Below, in pieces: positions 51,385-60,059 of a DNA stretch of 64,000 nt. The notes beneath the pieces are model-generated. The model was not told the origin of the DNA. It saw only the letters and a list, made by a program, of their open reading frames with translations, and ran no database searches. Within the stretch, counting starts at the first letter, position 1. Each line of letters begins with the position of its first letter. The stretch is from Brachybacterium timonense (lineage in GTDB: Bacteria > Actinomycetota > Actinomycetes > Actinomycetales > Dermabacteraceae): assembly GCF_900258505.1 (NCBI RefSeq), contig NZ_LT984895.1, positions 1,207,952 through 1,271,951 of the forward strand, in the 5' to 3' direction. A program made the position numbers and the translations under genes.

Positions 51385-53397
51385 TCAGTGGTGTCGATCG
51401 CCAGGCGCAGGGGTGCTAGCCAGCGCGGCAACAGCGTTACGGGCTGGCAGGGCCAGCAGTGCGGCGCCGGGGGTGTCTGCCTGCAGAGTCAGCTCTCCAT
51501 CCTCGCTGCTCCATTGCACATCGCCCAGCGCATGCAGCAGCGTGGTGGCATCGCCTGTGGGAAGAAGGCGCAGGTCGATCGTGATCGGTTCATGCGCTGC
51601 GCGGGCCAGGTGCACGAGCACGTTGCCGTCTGGGTGGGTGCGCAGCAGGGTCATGGACTCCTGGCCCATGTGCAGCCACTGCAGTCCGCCTCGGCGTAGC
51701 GCCTCGTGAGTGTGTCGTAGAGCCATGAGATCACGCACAGCGGTGAGGATCACCGGGTCGATATCGCGCTCGAGAGCGGTCTGCGCAGGGCGGTCCCTCC
51801 ACTCATCGAGCGCCGCGATGGCCTCCCAGGGCATCGGCGTGCGGGCGTGCTCGCCATTGCGCCCCTGCAGCCCGAGCTCATCGCCGGCGAACAGCGTGGG
51901 AACACCCGGCAGCGCCGCCTGCGCCGCAAGGGCCACCAGGTGGCGCTCCCGGTTGCCCACGACCGTGCGAATACGCGGGGTGTCGTGACTGGAGAGCTGA
52001 TTCTGCGAGTGCAGGCGCGAGGGCCACGGCATGTGCGCGTTGTAGTCGCGTAGCGTGCGTGCCGCCGCCCAGCCGGGGATACGTGGAGTGGTCATCGGCA
52101 GACCCAGCCAGTTCACGGGGGAGTCCTGCTCGCTGAGCCAGGCCCACAGCGGCCGGGTGAAACCGGCGTAGTTCATCGTGCCGTGCCAGCCATCGCCCTG
52201 CAGGTCACCGGTGGCGTCGTGGCCGTGCTCGGCCAGCAACCAGGTGCCGCGCCCGGTGCGCGTAGCGATATCCCGCATCGTCTGCCGGATCGTGGTGGCC
52301 ACCTCGAGGTTGTGGTCTTCAGCGCCGTTGCGGCCAGTCATGTGAGCCACGTCGATGCGCCACCCGTCGGCCAGGAAGGGGTCGGACAGATACCGGCCGA
52401 CGATCGAGCCTGGCCCCGCGAGCAGTCGCTCGCGCAGCAGCCGCGAGGAATGCTCCAGGCTCGGCAGCGAAGGGATGCCTAGCCAGCAGCGATAGGCGTC
52501 GGGATGGGAGGAGAACGAATAGAACTCGGCCTCCGGAGCGTTGCTGTCGGCCTGCGCACGCTGGAACCACTCGTGGGTCACGCCCGTGTGATTGGTGGTG
52601 AGGTCCAGCATGAGCCGCATCCCGCGCGCATGCAGTGCCTCGGACAGGCGCACCAGAGCGTCGTCGCCGCCCAACAGCGGATCCACATGGTCGAAGGTAG
52701 AGGCGTCGTAACGGTGCACCGACCCGCCCGGGAAGATCGGCGTGAGGTACACCGTGTTCGCGCCGAGCGATGCGATGTGATCCAGATGCTCGATCACACC
52801 GTCGAGGTCGCCGCCGTAGAGCTGGGTGCCGTTGAGCGTGCCGCCCTCCGCTGCAGGCTCGTTCCAGGCCATCGGGTGCGCCCAGTCGGGCACATGATTA
52901 CCGGTGGGACGGCCCGCTGCATCGACCTCGGCACGCGCGGAACGGGCGAAGCGGTCCGGGAAGATCTGGTAGACCACGGCATCGTCCACCCAGTCAGGTG
53001 CGGGCTCGTGCACCACCAGGCGGAAGTCTGTGGCGTCGGAGACATCCCAGGGCTGGATCCCAGCGGCTGTCAGCCAGGCGTAGGAGGGCACGGATTCGCC
53101 GTCGGAGATCAGGCAGAAGCGATACGGCATGACCGGGTTGGTCATGCGGATGCTCGTGCGCCACCAGGCGCCGCGCTCCTCGTGCCGATCGAGCGAGAGA
53201 ACAGAGGTGCTCATCTCCGCATTGACGAGGGTGCGCAGCGCGATCGTGCGCAGCGGCCACGACTCGGGGACCCAGACCCGCAGCTCGACCTCATCGCCGA
53301 GTTCCCGGGGCTGCTGCGGCACGAAGAGCGGCCCGCTGTCATGCATGACCTGCTGCGCAAGAGGCACACCAGATGGCTCGGACGGGGCGGTGAACAC
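51385..53397 (-). CDS. GH13 maltodextrin-degrading enzyme (neopullulanase/maltogenic type)
   Basis: 670 residues. An N-terminal beta domain of about 130 residues precedes the GH13 barrel, with VVYQIFPDRF, GWRIDVAHM (nucleophile), WLLAEHGHD (acid/base) and LSSHDTPR (third carboxylate). Together these match neopullulanase or maltogenic amylase-like enzymes that cut maltodextrins inside the cell. No signal peptide. GTG 53397 has CAGGAGA upstream. It lies between malG and the alpha-glucosidase gene, so it should process sugars imported by MalEFG. Confidence 0.88.
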   Translation of the reverse strand: MFTAPSEPSGVPLAQQVMHDSGPLFVPQQPRELGDEVELRVWVPESWPLRTIALRTLVNAEMSTSVLSLDRHEERGAWWRTSIRMTNPVMPYRFCLISDGESVPSYAWLTAAGIQPWDVSDATDFRLVVHEPAPDWVDDAVVYQIFPDRFARSARAEVDAAGRPTGNHVPDWAHPMAWNEPAAEGGTLNGTQLYGGDLDGVIEHLDHIASLGANTVYLTPIFPGGSVHRYDASTFDHVDPLLGGDDALVRLSEALHARGMRLMLDLTTNHTGVTHEWFQRAQADSNAPEAEFYSFSSHPDAYRCWLGIPSLPSLEHSSRLLRERLLAGPGSIVGRYLSDPFLADGWRIDVAHMTGRNGAEDHNLEVATTIRQTMRDIATRTGRGTWLLAEHGHDATGDLQGDGWHGTMNYAGFTRPLWAWLSEQDSPVNWLGLPMTTPRIPGWAAARTLRDYNAHMPWPSRLHSQNQLSSHDTPRIRTVVGNRERHLVALAAQAALPGVPTLFAGDELGLQGRNGEHARTPMPWEAIAALDEWRDRPAQTALERDIDPVILTAVRDLMALRHTHEALRRGGLQWLHMGQESMTLLRTHPDGNVLVHLARAAHEPITIDLRLLPTGDATTLLHALGDVQWSSEDGELTLQADTPGAALLALPARNAVAALASTPAPGDRHH

Positions 53398-53447
53398 GCA
53401 GTCTCCTGGAGGATCAACGAGAGGAACAGATGGATTGCGGCCGGCAT

Positions 53448-53485
53448 GAGAACCGGCGAGCCAAGGAATCGGCCCGCCGGTTCTC
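53448..53485. terminator. Hairpin after malG inside the maltose operon
   Basis: GAGAACCGGCG (53448-53458) and CGCCGGTTCTC (53475-53485) form a perfect 11-bp stem with a 16-nt loop, just after the malG stop (53497). It probably reduces downstream read-through or stabilises the transporter message; no U-tract. Confidence 0.55.
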
Positions 53486-53496
53486 GCAGGAATCGC

Positions 53497-54426
53497 TCAG
53501 CCCTTGACGGCGCCCGCGGTGGAGCCGCCGACGATGTACCGCTGCAGGAACTGGTACAGGATGATCACCGGGACCATGATCATCATGGAGCCGGCGGCGA
53601 ACACGCCCAGGTTGTTGGAGCGGTTCTCCGAGAGCAGCCCGTACAGGCCCACCGCGAGAGTCTTGTTCTCATCAGCGGTCAGGAAGATCGAGCCGAGCAG
53701 GAACTCACTGAGTACGCCGACGAGTGAGAGCAGCAGGGTGGTGGCCAGGATCGGCACCAGCGCCGGCAGCAGGATCTTCGTGAACACCTGCCAGTGGTTG
53801 CAGCCGTCGATGATGGCGGCCTCATCGAGCTCCTTCGGCACCGTGTCGAAGAAGCCCTTGATCAGCCACACCTGCCCGAGTGAGCCGCCCAGCAGAACGA
53901 TGAGGTAGCCCGGGATCGAGTTCAGACCCAGCAGCGGCACCGCGTCGCCGAGGTCGGAGATCATCGAGTAGATCGCGATCATTGACAGGATCGACGGGAA
54001 CATCATCACCAGCAGCAGCGACAGCAGGCCGATGCGTCGGCCGGCGAACCGGAAGCGGCTGAAGGCGTAGGCGGCCAGTACCGACAGGAACACCTGCACG
54101 AACGCCACGGTGACGCAGACGATCACGGTGTTGAGGTACCAGCGGGTGAACGCGCCGTGCTCGCCGCGCAGCAGCGACGTGTAGTGCTCCAGGCTGAACT
54201 GTGTGGGGATCAGGCCGGTTGCAGCCACCGTGCCCAATGGGTTCACGGACGCGGAGAACACGAACAGGATCGGGAACACCGCGAAGATCACCGCGATGAT
54301 GCCGACGATGTGACGCCAGCCGATCTCGGCGAACCAGCGCCCGAAGCTCATTCGACGGGCTGGAGCCGGGGTCCTTGACGTGGTGGAAGCGCTCGCCGCA
54401 GGGGTAGGGGACGTGGATGCAGTCAT
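53497..54426 (-). CDS. malG: Maltose/maltodextrin ABC transporter permease MalG-type
   Basis: 309 residues. Six transmembrane helices with the EAA loop FDTVPKELDEAAIIDGCN, the docking site for the ATPase, and a C-terminal end VGGSTAGAVKG. With MalF it forms the membrane channel for maltodextrin import. GAGGAGG about 8 nt upstream of ATG 54426. The ATPase (MsiK/MalK type) is not encoded in this window, as is common in actinobacteria where a shared MsiK serves several importers. Confidence 0.92.
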   Translation of the reverse strand: MTASTSPTPAASASTTSRTPAPARRMSFGRWFAEIGWRHIVGIIAVIFAVFPILFVFSASVNPLGTVAATGLIPTQFSLEHYTSLLRGEHGAFTRWYLNTVIVCVTVAFVQVFLSVLAAYAFSRFRFAGRRIGLLSLLLVMMFPSILSMIAIYSMISDLGDAVPLLGLNSIPGYLIVLLGGSLGQVWLIKGFFDTVPKELDEAAIIDGCNHWQVFTKILLPALVPILATTLLLSLVGVLSEFLLGSIFLTADENKTLAVGLYGLLSENRSNNLGVFAAGSMMIMVPVIILYQFLQRYIVGGSTAGAVKG

Positions 54427-54439
54427 GTCGGGAGCCTCC

Positions 54440-56020
54440 TCAGTTCACGTCTTCGAGGACCTTGGTGAACCGGAACTGGAACGCGGCCAGCACACCGGTC
54501 AGGACGAACAGCGCCACCGAAACAGCCGAGGCGAACCCGAAGTCCGCGCCGGAGCCACCGAAGGCGATGCGGTAGATCATCGAGATCAGGATGTCTGTGG
54601 AGCCGCGGGTGTACTCACCGGGCGGGAACGGACCGCCCTGCGTGAGCAGCTCGATCGCATTGAAGTTGTTGAAGTTGAAGGCGAAGGACGCCACGAGCAG
54701 CGGTGCAACAGCGACGAGCAGCAGCGGCATGACCACGCGCACCGTGGTTTGGAATCGGGTGGCGCCGTCGATGCGTGCGGCTTCGGTGATGTCGTGCGGG
54801 ATCGCCTGCAGCGCGCCCGTGGAGACGATGAACATGTAGGGGAAGCCCATCCACAGGTTCGTCAGCAGCACAGCGACTTTGGCCAAAATCGGATCGCCAA
54901 ACCAGTTCAGGCTCAGGCCCAGTGTTTCGTTGATGAGACCGAAGTCGCGGTTGTAGAAGTTGGACCACACCAGCAGCGCGATAAAGCCAGGCACCGCGTA
55001 CGGCATCAGCAGGATCGACCGGTAAATGCGGCGGCCCTTGAGGCGCTCGTCATTCAGGATGAGTGCGAGCGCGAAGCCGACGATGAAGGTCGACAGCACG
55101 GAGCCTGCCGCGAAGATGAGCGTCCAGAGGAAGGCACCCAGGAACTGCTTGGCGATATTGGCGTTGGTGAACAGCCGCTCGTAGTTCTTCCAGCCCACGC
55201 CCTGCAGCCAGGATTGGGAGAAGGCTGGCTTGCCGTCAGCGTTGACGAAGTACTCGGTGTCTCCGACCTTTCCCACGGTGTAGGTCTCGCCGGAGGCCGT
55301 GTCTGTGATGGTGTCGGTCTTCTCGTCGTACTGCAGGCGGGTCGTGCCGACGAATGCCTGGGCAACGCCCTGCGGTCGCACCGCAGACGTTTCGTCGACG
55401 GGCACGGCCATTTTCGTGAGCTCGTTGTAGACGGCGTTGACCTGGCGGGCATCGAGGATCTCGCCCTGGGATACCTCGGTGACGCGACCGTCGGTGACGG
55501 TGACGTCGCCAGCGGGCACCTCCTCCAGCGGCTGTTCCTCGCTGCCGACGTACACCGTGTTCGTCTCCGGGTCGACCAAGTACAGAGTGAACGGTCCCTC
55601 GGTGGGGCTGCCGGTGGTGGCCACCGTCATCGTGTAGACGGGGGAATCCGCGGTCTGCTGCACGGAGTTGGAGACGATCGAGTTGATCGCCTGCTCCTTC
55701 GTGCCGCGGGTGCCGTCGCCATAGTTCGTGAAGGAGTAGCCGACGGTCAGGATGATCGGCGCGATCAGGAAGACCACCAGGAAGAACGTGCCGGGGAAGA
55801 GGTACTTTCCGGGCACCAGGCGCTTGGTGGAGTACAGGATGAAGATCGCCAGAGCCGAGAGCAGCAGCACGGTCAGCCACAGCCACGATTTCTGTGCGAC
55901 GAGGATCGGCGTGAAGAAGATGGTGATCGCGAGCACGACGCCCAGGAACAGTACCCGCCCGATCACAGAGGTGATGGTGGTGCTGCGGTGGGCGTGTCCC
56001 GGCGACTTCGTGGACGTCAT
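54440..56020 (-). CDS. malF: Maltose/maltodextrin ABC transporter permease MalF-type
   Basis: 526 residues. Three N-terminal transmembrane helices are followed by a large extracytoplasmic loop (about residues 100-260) like the P2 loop of enteric MalF, then the permease core with the EAA loop AIPHDITEAARIDGATRF. It pairs with MalG and receives sugar from the MalE lipoprotein. AAAGG lies 11 nt before ATG 56020. A strong hairpin separates it from malE upstream. Confidence 0.92.
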   Translation of the reverse strand: MTSTKSPGHAHRSTTITSVIGRVLFLGVVLAITIFFTPILVAQKSWLWLTVLLLSALAIFILYSTKRLVPGKYLFPGTFFLVVFLIAPIILTVGYSFTNYGDGTRGTKEQAINSIVSNSVQQTADSPVYTMTVATTGSPTEGPFTLYLVDPETNTVYVGSEEQPLEEVPAGDVTVTDGRVTEVSQGEILDARQVNAVYNELTKMAVPVDETSAVRPQGVAQAFVGTTRLQYDEKTDTITDTASGETYTVGKVGDTEYFVNADGKPAFSQSWLQGVGWKNYERLFTNANIAKQFLGAFLWTLIFAAGSVLSTFIVGFALALILNDERLKGRRIYRSILLMPYAVPGFIALLVWSNFYNRDFGLINETLGLSLNWFGDPILAKVAVLLTNLWMGFPYMFIVSTGALQAIPHDITEAARIDGATRFQTTVRVVMPLLLVAVAPLLVASFAFNFNNFNAIELLTQGGPFPPGEYTRGSTDILISMIYRIAFGGSGADFGFASAVSVALFVLTGVLAAFQFRFTKVLEDVN

Positions 56021-56078
56021 CAGTGACGAGCCTTTCAGGAGACCGGAGGACCGAGGAGGAGGCTGAAGGGGAGCAGGG

Positions 56079-56116
56079 CGGAGGCGCGGCGATCACTGGT
56101 GATCACCGCGCCTCCG
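56079..56116. terminator. Long hairpin between malE and malF
   Basis: CGGAGGCGCGG (56079-56089) and GATCAC (56091-56096) pair with GTGATC (56099-56104) and CCGCGCCTCCG (56106-56116), broken only by one C-A mismatch, with a 2-nt loop. Its place between malE and malF recalls the inter-gene structures that keep binding protein in excess over permease. Confidence 0.7.
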
Positions 56117-56121
56117 TCACA

Positions 56122-57414
56122 TCACTTGATCTGCGAGGCGATCTCGTCGCCAGCGGACTTCATCGTGGAGGCCGGGTCGGCGCCGCCGATGATATTGGCC
56201 TGGGCCTGGCCGAGCGGGCCCCAAATGGCGGCCATCTCGGGGATCGACGGCATCGGGTCCGCCTGCTCCGCGAACTCAGCGATCTTCACAATGTTCGGGT
56301 ACTCGCCCGAGAGCTTCTTCTGCAGCTCCAGGTTGACCGGCGGGAGCTGGTTCTTCTCGAACATCTTCTCGGCGATGTCAGCCTTGGAGGCGACATCAGC
56401 CACGAACTGCTGGGCAAAGCCCGCGTTCTTACCCGAAGACGCCACGTAGAAGGCGTTGACGCCAGCGAACGGCTTGGCGGGATCCATGCCGTCGAAGCCG
56501 GGCACGGCGGTCATCTCGAAGTCGATGCCGGAGTCGATGATGTCCGACAGCGCCCACGGCCCGGACACGAGGTACGCGGCCTTCTTATCGGTGAACAGGG
56601 CGATGGCGTTCTCGCCGGTGACGGAGGTTGACAGCACGCCATCCTTGCCCAGGGCGCCGATCTTCTCGGCTGCGGCGATGGAGCCTTCCTTGCCGACGCC
56701 CAGGTCGGACGGGTCCTGGTTGCCCTCGGCGTCGGTGCCGAACAGGTAGCCGCCACCGGAGGTGTACAGGGGCTGCATGTGGTAGGCGTCGCCCTGCTCA
56801 CCGACGGGCAGGGACAGCAGCACCTCAGCGCCGCCAGCCTTCGCAGCGTCGACCAGCTCTTCGATGGTCGCCGGGGCGGGGACGTCGGTGAGCTCCTTGT
56901 TAGCGAACAGCGCGATGGTCTCAACTGCATAGGGCACGCCGTACGTCTGTCCATCGAAGGTCACGGCGGTCTTCGCGACGGGCGCGAGCGTCGTATCAGC
57001 GTCGGCCGGGAGCTGCACGGGGGAGATCGAGCCGTTCTGGACCAGGTTGCCGATCCAGTCGTGTGCGCCGAGAACGATGTCCGGACCGTTACCGGCCTGG
57101 TTGGCGGTCACGAAGCTGGACTGCAGGTCATTGGCGACGGTCTGGACAGCGACGGTGAGGCCCTGGGCGTCGGCCCACTCCTTGGCGGGGCCCTCAAGAG
57201 CCTGCGCCTTCTTCTCGTCGGCCCAGATCACCAGGTCAGCATCGGCGCGAGCCGGGGCGCCCTCGGCGCCGCCTGCGTCCGATGCACCGCCTGCGTCCGA
57301 GCCGTTGCCCGCACCATTGTCACTGCCCGAGCTGTCGCCGCCGCACGCGGCGAGGAATGCGGCGCCCGCAGCGGCGCCACCGAGGGCGAGGAAGCTCTTG
57401 CGACGGATCAACAC
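56122..57414 (-). CDS. malE: Maltose/maltodextrin-binding lipoprotein MalE-type
   Basis: 430 residues. The lipoprotein signal (IRRKSFLALGG, hydrophobic core, lipobox LAAC) is followed by a Gly/Ser/Asp-rich spacer and a family 1 solute-binding domain (DLVIWADEKKAQALEGPAKEW, then GANAINVFT-like FAGVNAFYVAS and FFKKNQLPP-like segments), as in MalE proteins. It captures maltodextrin outside the membrane. GTG 57414 is preferred: AAGGAGA ends 5 nt upstream; TTG 57411 is next. First gene of the operon, divergent from its LacI-type regulator. Confidence 0.9.
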   Translation of the reverse strand: MLIRRKSFLALGGAAAGAAFLAACGGDSSGSDNGAGNGSDAGGASDAGGAEGAPARADADLVIWADEKKAQALEGPAKEWADAQGLTVAVQTVANDLQSSFVTANQAGNGPDIVLGAHDWIGNLVQNGSISPVQLPADADTTLAPVAKTAVTFDGQTYGVPYAVETIALFANKELTDVPAPATIEELVDAAKAGGAEVLLSLPVGEQGDAYHMQPLYTSGGGYLFGTDAEGNQDPSDLGVGKEGSIAAAEKIGALGKDGVLSTSVTGENAIALFTDKKAAYLVSGPWALSDIIDSGIDFEMTAVPGFDGMDPAKPFAGVNAFYVASSGKNAGFAQQFVADVASKADIAEKMFEKNQLPPVNLELQKKLSGEYPNIVKIAEFAEQADPMPSIPEMAAIWGPLGQAQANIIGGADPASTMKSAGDEIASQIK

Positions 57415-57474
57415 GTCTTCTCCTTTGAATCGTGGTCGTTCGACCGGAACAGGAAGTTCATCCTGATGAGACCG

Positions 57475-57516
57475 ACTGTAGATCCTGCGTACCGAGTGTG
57501 CAAGAATGCGCAAGAA
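57475..57516 (-). promoter_or_regulatory. malE promoter with a 10-bp-spaced repeat as likely LacI operator
   Basis: On the minus strand, TTGCAC (plus 57498-57503) and TACAGT (plus 57475-57480) are 17 bp apart, a near-consensus promoter. On the plus strand GCAAGAA occurs at 57500-57506 and 57510-57516, one helical turn apart and overlapping the -35, so it is the best candidate binding site for the divergent LacI-family regulator. Confidence 0.65.
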
Positions 57517-57576
57517 GTTTCATTCGTCATGTCGGTCCCGACGCTTCTGCGGGCCGACTCCCCGGAAGGATGGCTC

Positions 57577-58617
57577 GTGAAGGCGCGACTCATCGACATC
57601 GCCCAGCTCGCAGGCGTCAGCGAGGCCACTGTCTCCCGTGTCCTCAATGGACGCCCCGGCGTCAATGACGCGACGCGCCAGCTGGTCATCAATGCCGCCC
57701 GGCAGCTCGGCAGGGACGTTCGGCCCTCGCTCACCGAGAGTGGCCCCCTCGTGGGAGTGCTCGTCCCTGACCTTGATAATCAGGTCTTCGCCAGCTGGGT
57801 CGAGCGCCTGGAAGCTGAGCTGTTCGAGCGTGGAGCCTCGGCGCTTGTGGCGCTGCGCGCCCGCACGGTGGAGCGTGAGCGGGAGATCTTTCAGCGCTTT
57901 CTCTGCAGTGGCGTGAGCGGCATCATTGTCGTGTCTGGACACCATGCCCAGCACCTCGGACCGATTGATCATTATCGGGAGATTTCGAGTGCAGGGGTTC
58001 CGCTCGTGCTCATCAACGGTGTGCGTGAGGACCTCTCTGCAAGTTTTCTCTCGACTGACGACGGGCATGCCATGACGCTCGTGCTCACCCATCTCGAGGA
58101 CCTGGGGCACGTGCGGATCGGGCTGGCCGTGGGGGATGAGCACACCTGGCCGGTTCGCGAGAAAGTGCGGGTGTTCGAGTCCCAGGCAGAGCAGCATGGC
58201 CGCACTGCGCGTCCCGTGGTCTTCACGGACTTCTCCTACGCCGGTGGCTATCAGGCGGCGCGAGACCTTGTGGCGCGCGGCGCCACCGCTGTTGTCTGCG
58301 GCTCTGACGTGATGGCGGCCGGAGCTCTCGAGGGTGTGCGATCCCTCGGACTTGAGGTGCCCTCAGATGTGTCGATCGTCGGCTACGACGACGTCGGCTG
58401 GGCGTCGTTGACAGCGCCGCCGCTGACCACGGTGCGGCAGGCGATCGGGTCGATGGCGCGTGCAGCGGTGGTCGCCGCGCTCGGCGGCGGAGAACGCTCA
58501 CGCAGGCCAGCCCGTTCCGAAGTGGTTGTGCGTCCGCAGCTCATCGTTCGCGGCAGTACGGCCGGTGCGCCAGAGGAGCCGCAGGCGGCCCCGGCAGCAT
58601 TGCGCCGGATTTCGTGA
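57577..58617 (+). CDS. LacI family regulator of the maltose operon
   Basis: 346 residues. The N-terminal helix-turn-helix and hinge are IDIAQLAGVSEATVSRVLNGRPGVNDATR, followed by the periplasmic-binding-protein-like sensor (VGVLVPDLDNQVFASW, GHVRIGLAVGDEHTW, VSIVGYDDVGW). GTG 57577 is selected: AAGGA is 6 nt upstream and the HTH then starts at the usual distance; a longer frame runs antisense through malE and is rejected. It likely represses the divergent malEFG/GH13 operon until maltose or a derivative binds. Confidence 0.9.
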   Translation: MKARLIDIAQLAGVSEATVSRVLNGRPGVNDATRQLVINAARQLGRDVRPSLTESGPLVGVLVPDLDNQVFASWVERLEAELFERGASALVALRARTVEREREIFQRFLCSGVSGIIVVSGHHAQHLGPIDHYREISSAGVPLVLINGVREDLSASFLSTDDGHAMTLVLTHLEDLGHVRIGLAVGDEHTWPVREKVRVFESQAEQHGRTARPVVFTDFSYAGGYQAARDLVARGATAVVCGSDVMAAGALEGVRSLGLEVPSDVSIVGYDDVGWASLTAPPLTTVRQAIGSMARAAVVAALGGGERSRRPARSEVVVRPQLIVRGSTAGAPEEPQAAPAALRRIS

Positions 58618-58628
58618 GCTGAGTCGGG

Positions 58629-58710
58629 CCCGGGCGCGCGCTCGTAGGGGACCAGTTCACCGCGCTTGCCCGGCGGACCTAGGTCAGCCCCGGGCGCGTG
58701 CTCGTCGGGG
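58629..58710. repeat. Two 22-bp near-identical repeats after the LacI gene
   Basis: CCCGGGCGCG followed by a GCTCGT-GGGG end occurs at 58629-58650 and 58689-58710 with two mismatches, 60 bp apart. They lie in the gap between the LacI gene and the PadR gene; function unknown. Confidence 0.55.
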
Positions 58711-58748
58711 GTGCGCCGAGAGTCCTCTGATGCGCCGTGGCCGCGCAG

Positions 58749-58781
58749 CTATACGCGAGAGGTATACAGCGTGTGTATAGT
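58749..58781 (+). promoter_or_regulatory. PadR operon promoter with regularly spaced TATAC-type motifs
   Basis: CTATAC (58749), GTATAC (58762) and GTATAG (58775) recur every 13 bp, the outer two forming inverted arms. TATAGT at 58776-58781 lies 6 nt before ATG 58788 and can be the -10 of a leaderless transcript. A PadR dimer binding these motifs would autoregulate the operon; this is inference. Confidence 0.55.
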
Positions 58782-58787
58782 GCCGCC

Positions 58788-59351
58788 ATGAGTACTGCAC
58801 ACGCCCTGCTGGGCCTGCTGGATCGATCCCCTGCCTACGGGTATTCCCTGAAGCAGGACTACGACACGCTGCTGGCGCCCGAACGCCCGCTGGCCTTCGG
58901 ACAGGTTTACGCTTCCCTGGCGCGCTTCGAACGCCAGGGATGGGCGGAGATCCTCAGTGTGGAGACCGGCTCAGGGCCGGAGCGCAAGCTGTACGGCATC
59001 ACCGAGGACGGTGTCACAGAGCTGGAGACCTGGATCTACAGCCCGCAGGCCACCGGGGCATTCTCGGCATCGACTCTCTTCTCGCGCGTGTCGCTCGCTC
59101 TGCTGTCTGGTCGGGACGCGCAGGAGGTGCTGACGGCGCAGCGCCAGAGCCACATGGTGCGCATGCGTGAGCTGACCGCGCGCCGTCGCGACGCCGCCCC
59201 TGGACTCATGCTGCAGCTGGACTACGAACTCACGCACCTGGATGCAGATCTGCGGTGGATCGAGGAAGCCGGGGCGCGACTGGACGCACTGCGTGAGCAC
59301 TGGAACACCGCCCCCGAGAGCTCCACAGAGCACGACGAGGAGCACTCATGA
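58788..59351 (+). CDS. PadR family transcriptional regulator
   Basis: 187 residues. The PadR winged helix is seen in HALLGLLDRSPAYGYSLKQDYD, YASLARFERQGWAEI and RKLYGITEDGVTELETW, followed by a C-terminal helical dimerisation domain (LMLQLDYELTHLDADLRWIEE). It should repress the ABC exporter genes that follow; inducer unknown. ATG 58788 fits the family start; no Shine-Dalgarno but a -10-like TATAGT 6 nt upstream. It overlaps the ATPase gene by 4 bp (ATGA). Confidence 0.9.
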   Translation: MSTAHALLGLLDRSPAYGYSLKQDYDTLLAPERPLAFGQVYASLARFERQGWAEILSVETGSGPERKLYGITEDGVTELETWIYSPQATGAFSASTLFSRVSLALLSGRDAQEVLTAQRQSHMVRMRELTARRRDAAPGLMLQLDYELTHLDADLRWIEEAGARLDALREHWNTAPESSTEHDEEHS

Positions 59352-60058
59352 CGACCGCAGCACGACACGATGCGACCGCGACCCCAGGCTCTGGTCGCCC
59401 TGCAGTCGTTGACCTTCGCGACGTTCATCTCTCCTACCGGTCCGACCCGGCGTTGCGCGGAGTCTCCCTGCGGATCGCCGATGGGGAGAGCGTCGCCATC
59501 ATGGGGCCCTCAGGCTGTGGAAAGTCGACGCTGCTGCACGTGCTCGCCGGTGTGCTGGTTCCCGACCGCGGGGACGTGCGTGTGCTGGGTGAGGACCTCA
59601 CGGCCCTGTCCGACAAGGAACGGGCACGCCTGCGACTCTCGCGCATGGGCATGGTTTTCCAGTTCGGTGACCTCATCAGTGAGCTCACGTTGCGCGAGAA
59701 CCTTGCGCTCCCCCTGCAGCTTCTCGGCGGGAAGCCGGAGGGGGTGAGATCCCGTGTTGCGACGATGCTCGAACGTCTTGGCCTGACTGAGGTTGCGGAC
59801 CGTCGGGCCGCCCAGGTCTCGGGTGGGCAGGCGCAGCGTGCGGCTGTCGGCCGAGCCCTTGTGCATCAGCCAGCTCTGCTCGTGGCGGACGAGCCGACCG
59901 GCGCGCTCGACACCGTGACGGCGGATGTGGTGATGCAGGCGCTGATCGAGACTGCTGCCGAGCAGAGCACGGCCCTGGTGGTCGTGACGCACGACAATCG
60001 CGTGGCGGCGTACCTGGATCGGCTTGTGACCATGCGCGACGGAAAGCTGGTGGGGTGA
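59348..60058 (+). CDS. ABC transporter ATP-binding protein (MacB/LolD/FtsE type)
   Basis: 236 residues. Walker A GPSGCGKST, Q-loop GMVFQFGDLISELTLRENLALPL, signature QVSGGQAQRAAVGRAL, Walker B LLVADEPTGALD and H-loop VVVTHDNRVAAY. This subclass powers FtsX-like permeases that expel peptides or drugs or extract lipoproteins. It sits between the PadR gene (4-bp overlap) and the permease (1 bp gap). Substrate unknown. Confidence 0.92.
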   Translation: MTTAARHDATATPGSGRPAVVDLRDVHLSYRSDPALRGVSLRIADGESVAIMGPSGCGKSTLLHVLAGVLVPDRGDVRVLGEDLTALSDKERARLRLSRMGMVFQFGDLISELTLRENLALPLQLLGGKPEGVRSRVATMLERLGLTEVADRRAAQVSGGQAQRAAVGRALVHQPALLVADEPTGALDTVTADVVMQALIETAAEQSTALVVVTHDNRVAAYLDRLVTMRDGKLVG

Positions 60059-60059
60059 C

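Noticed and set aside
56779-57576. Upstream extension of the LacI regulator frame
   Set aside because: It reads antisense through malE; the HTH begins right after GTG 57577, which has a ribosome site.
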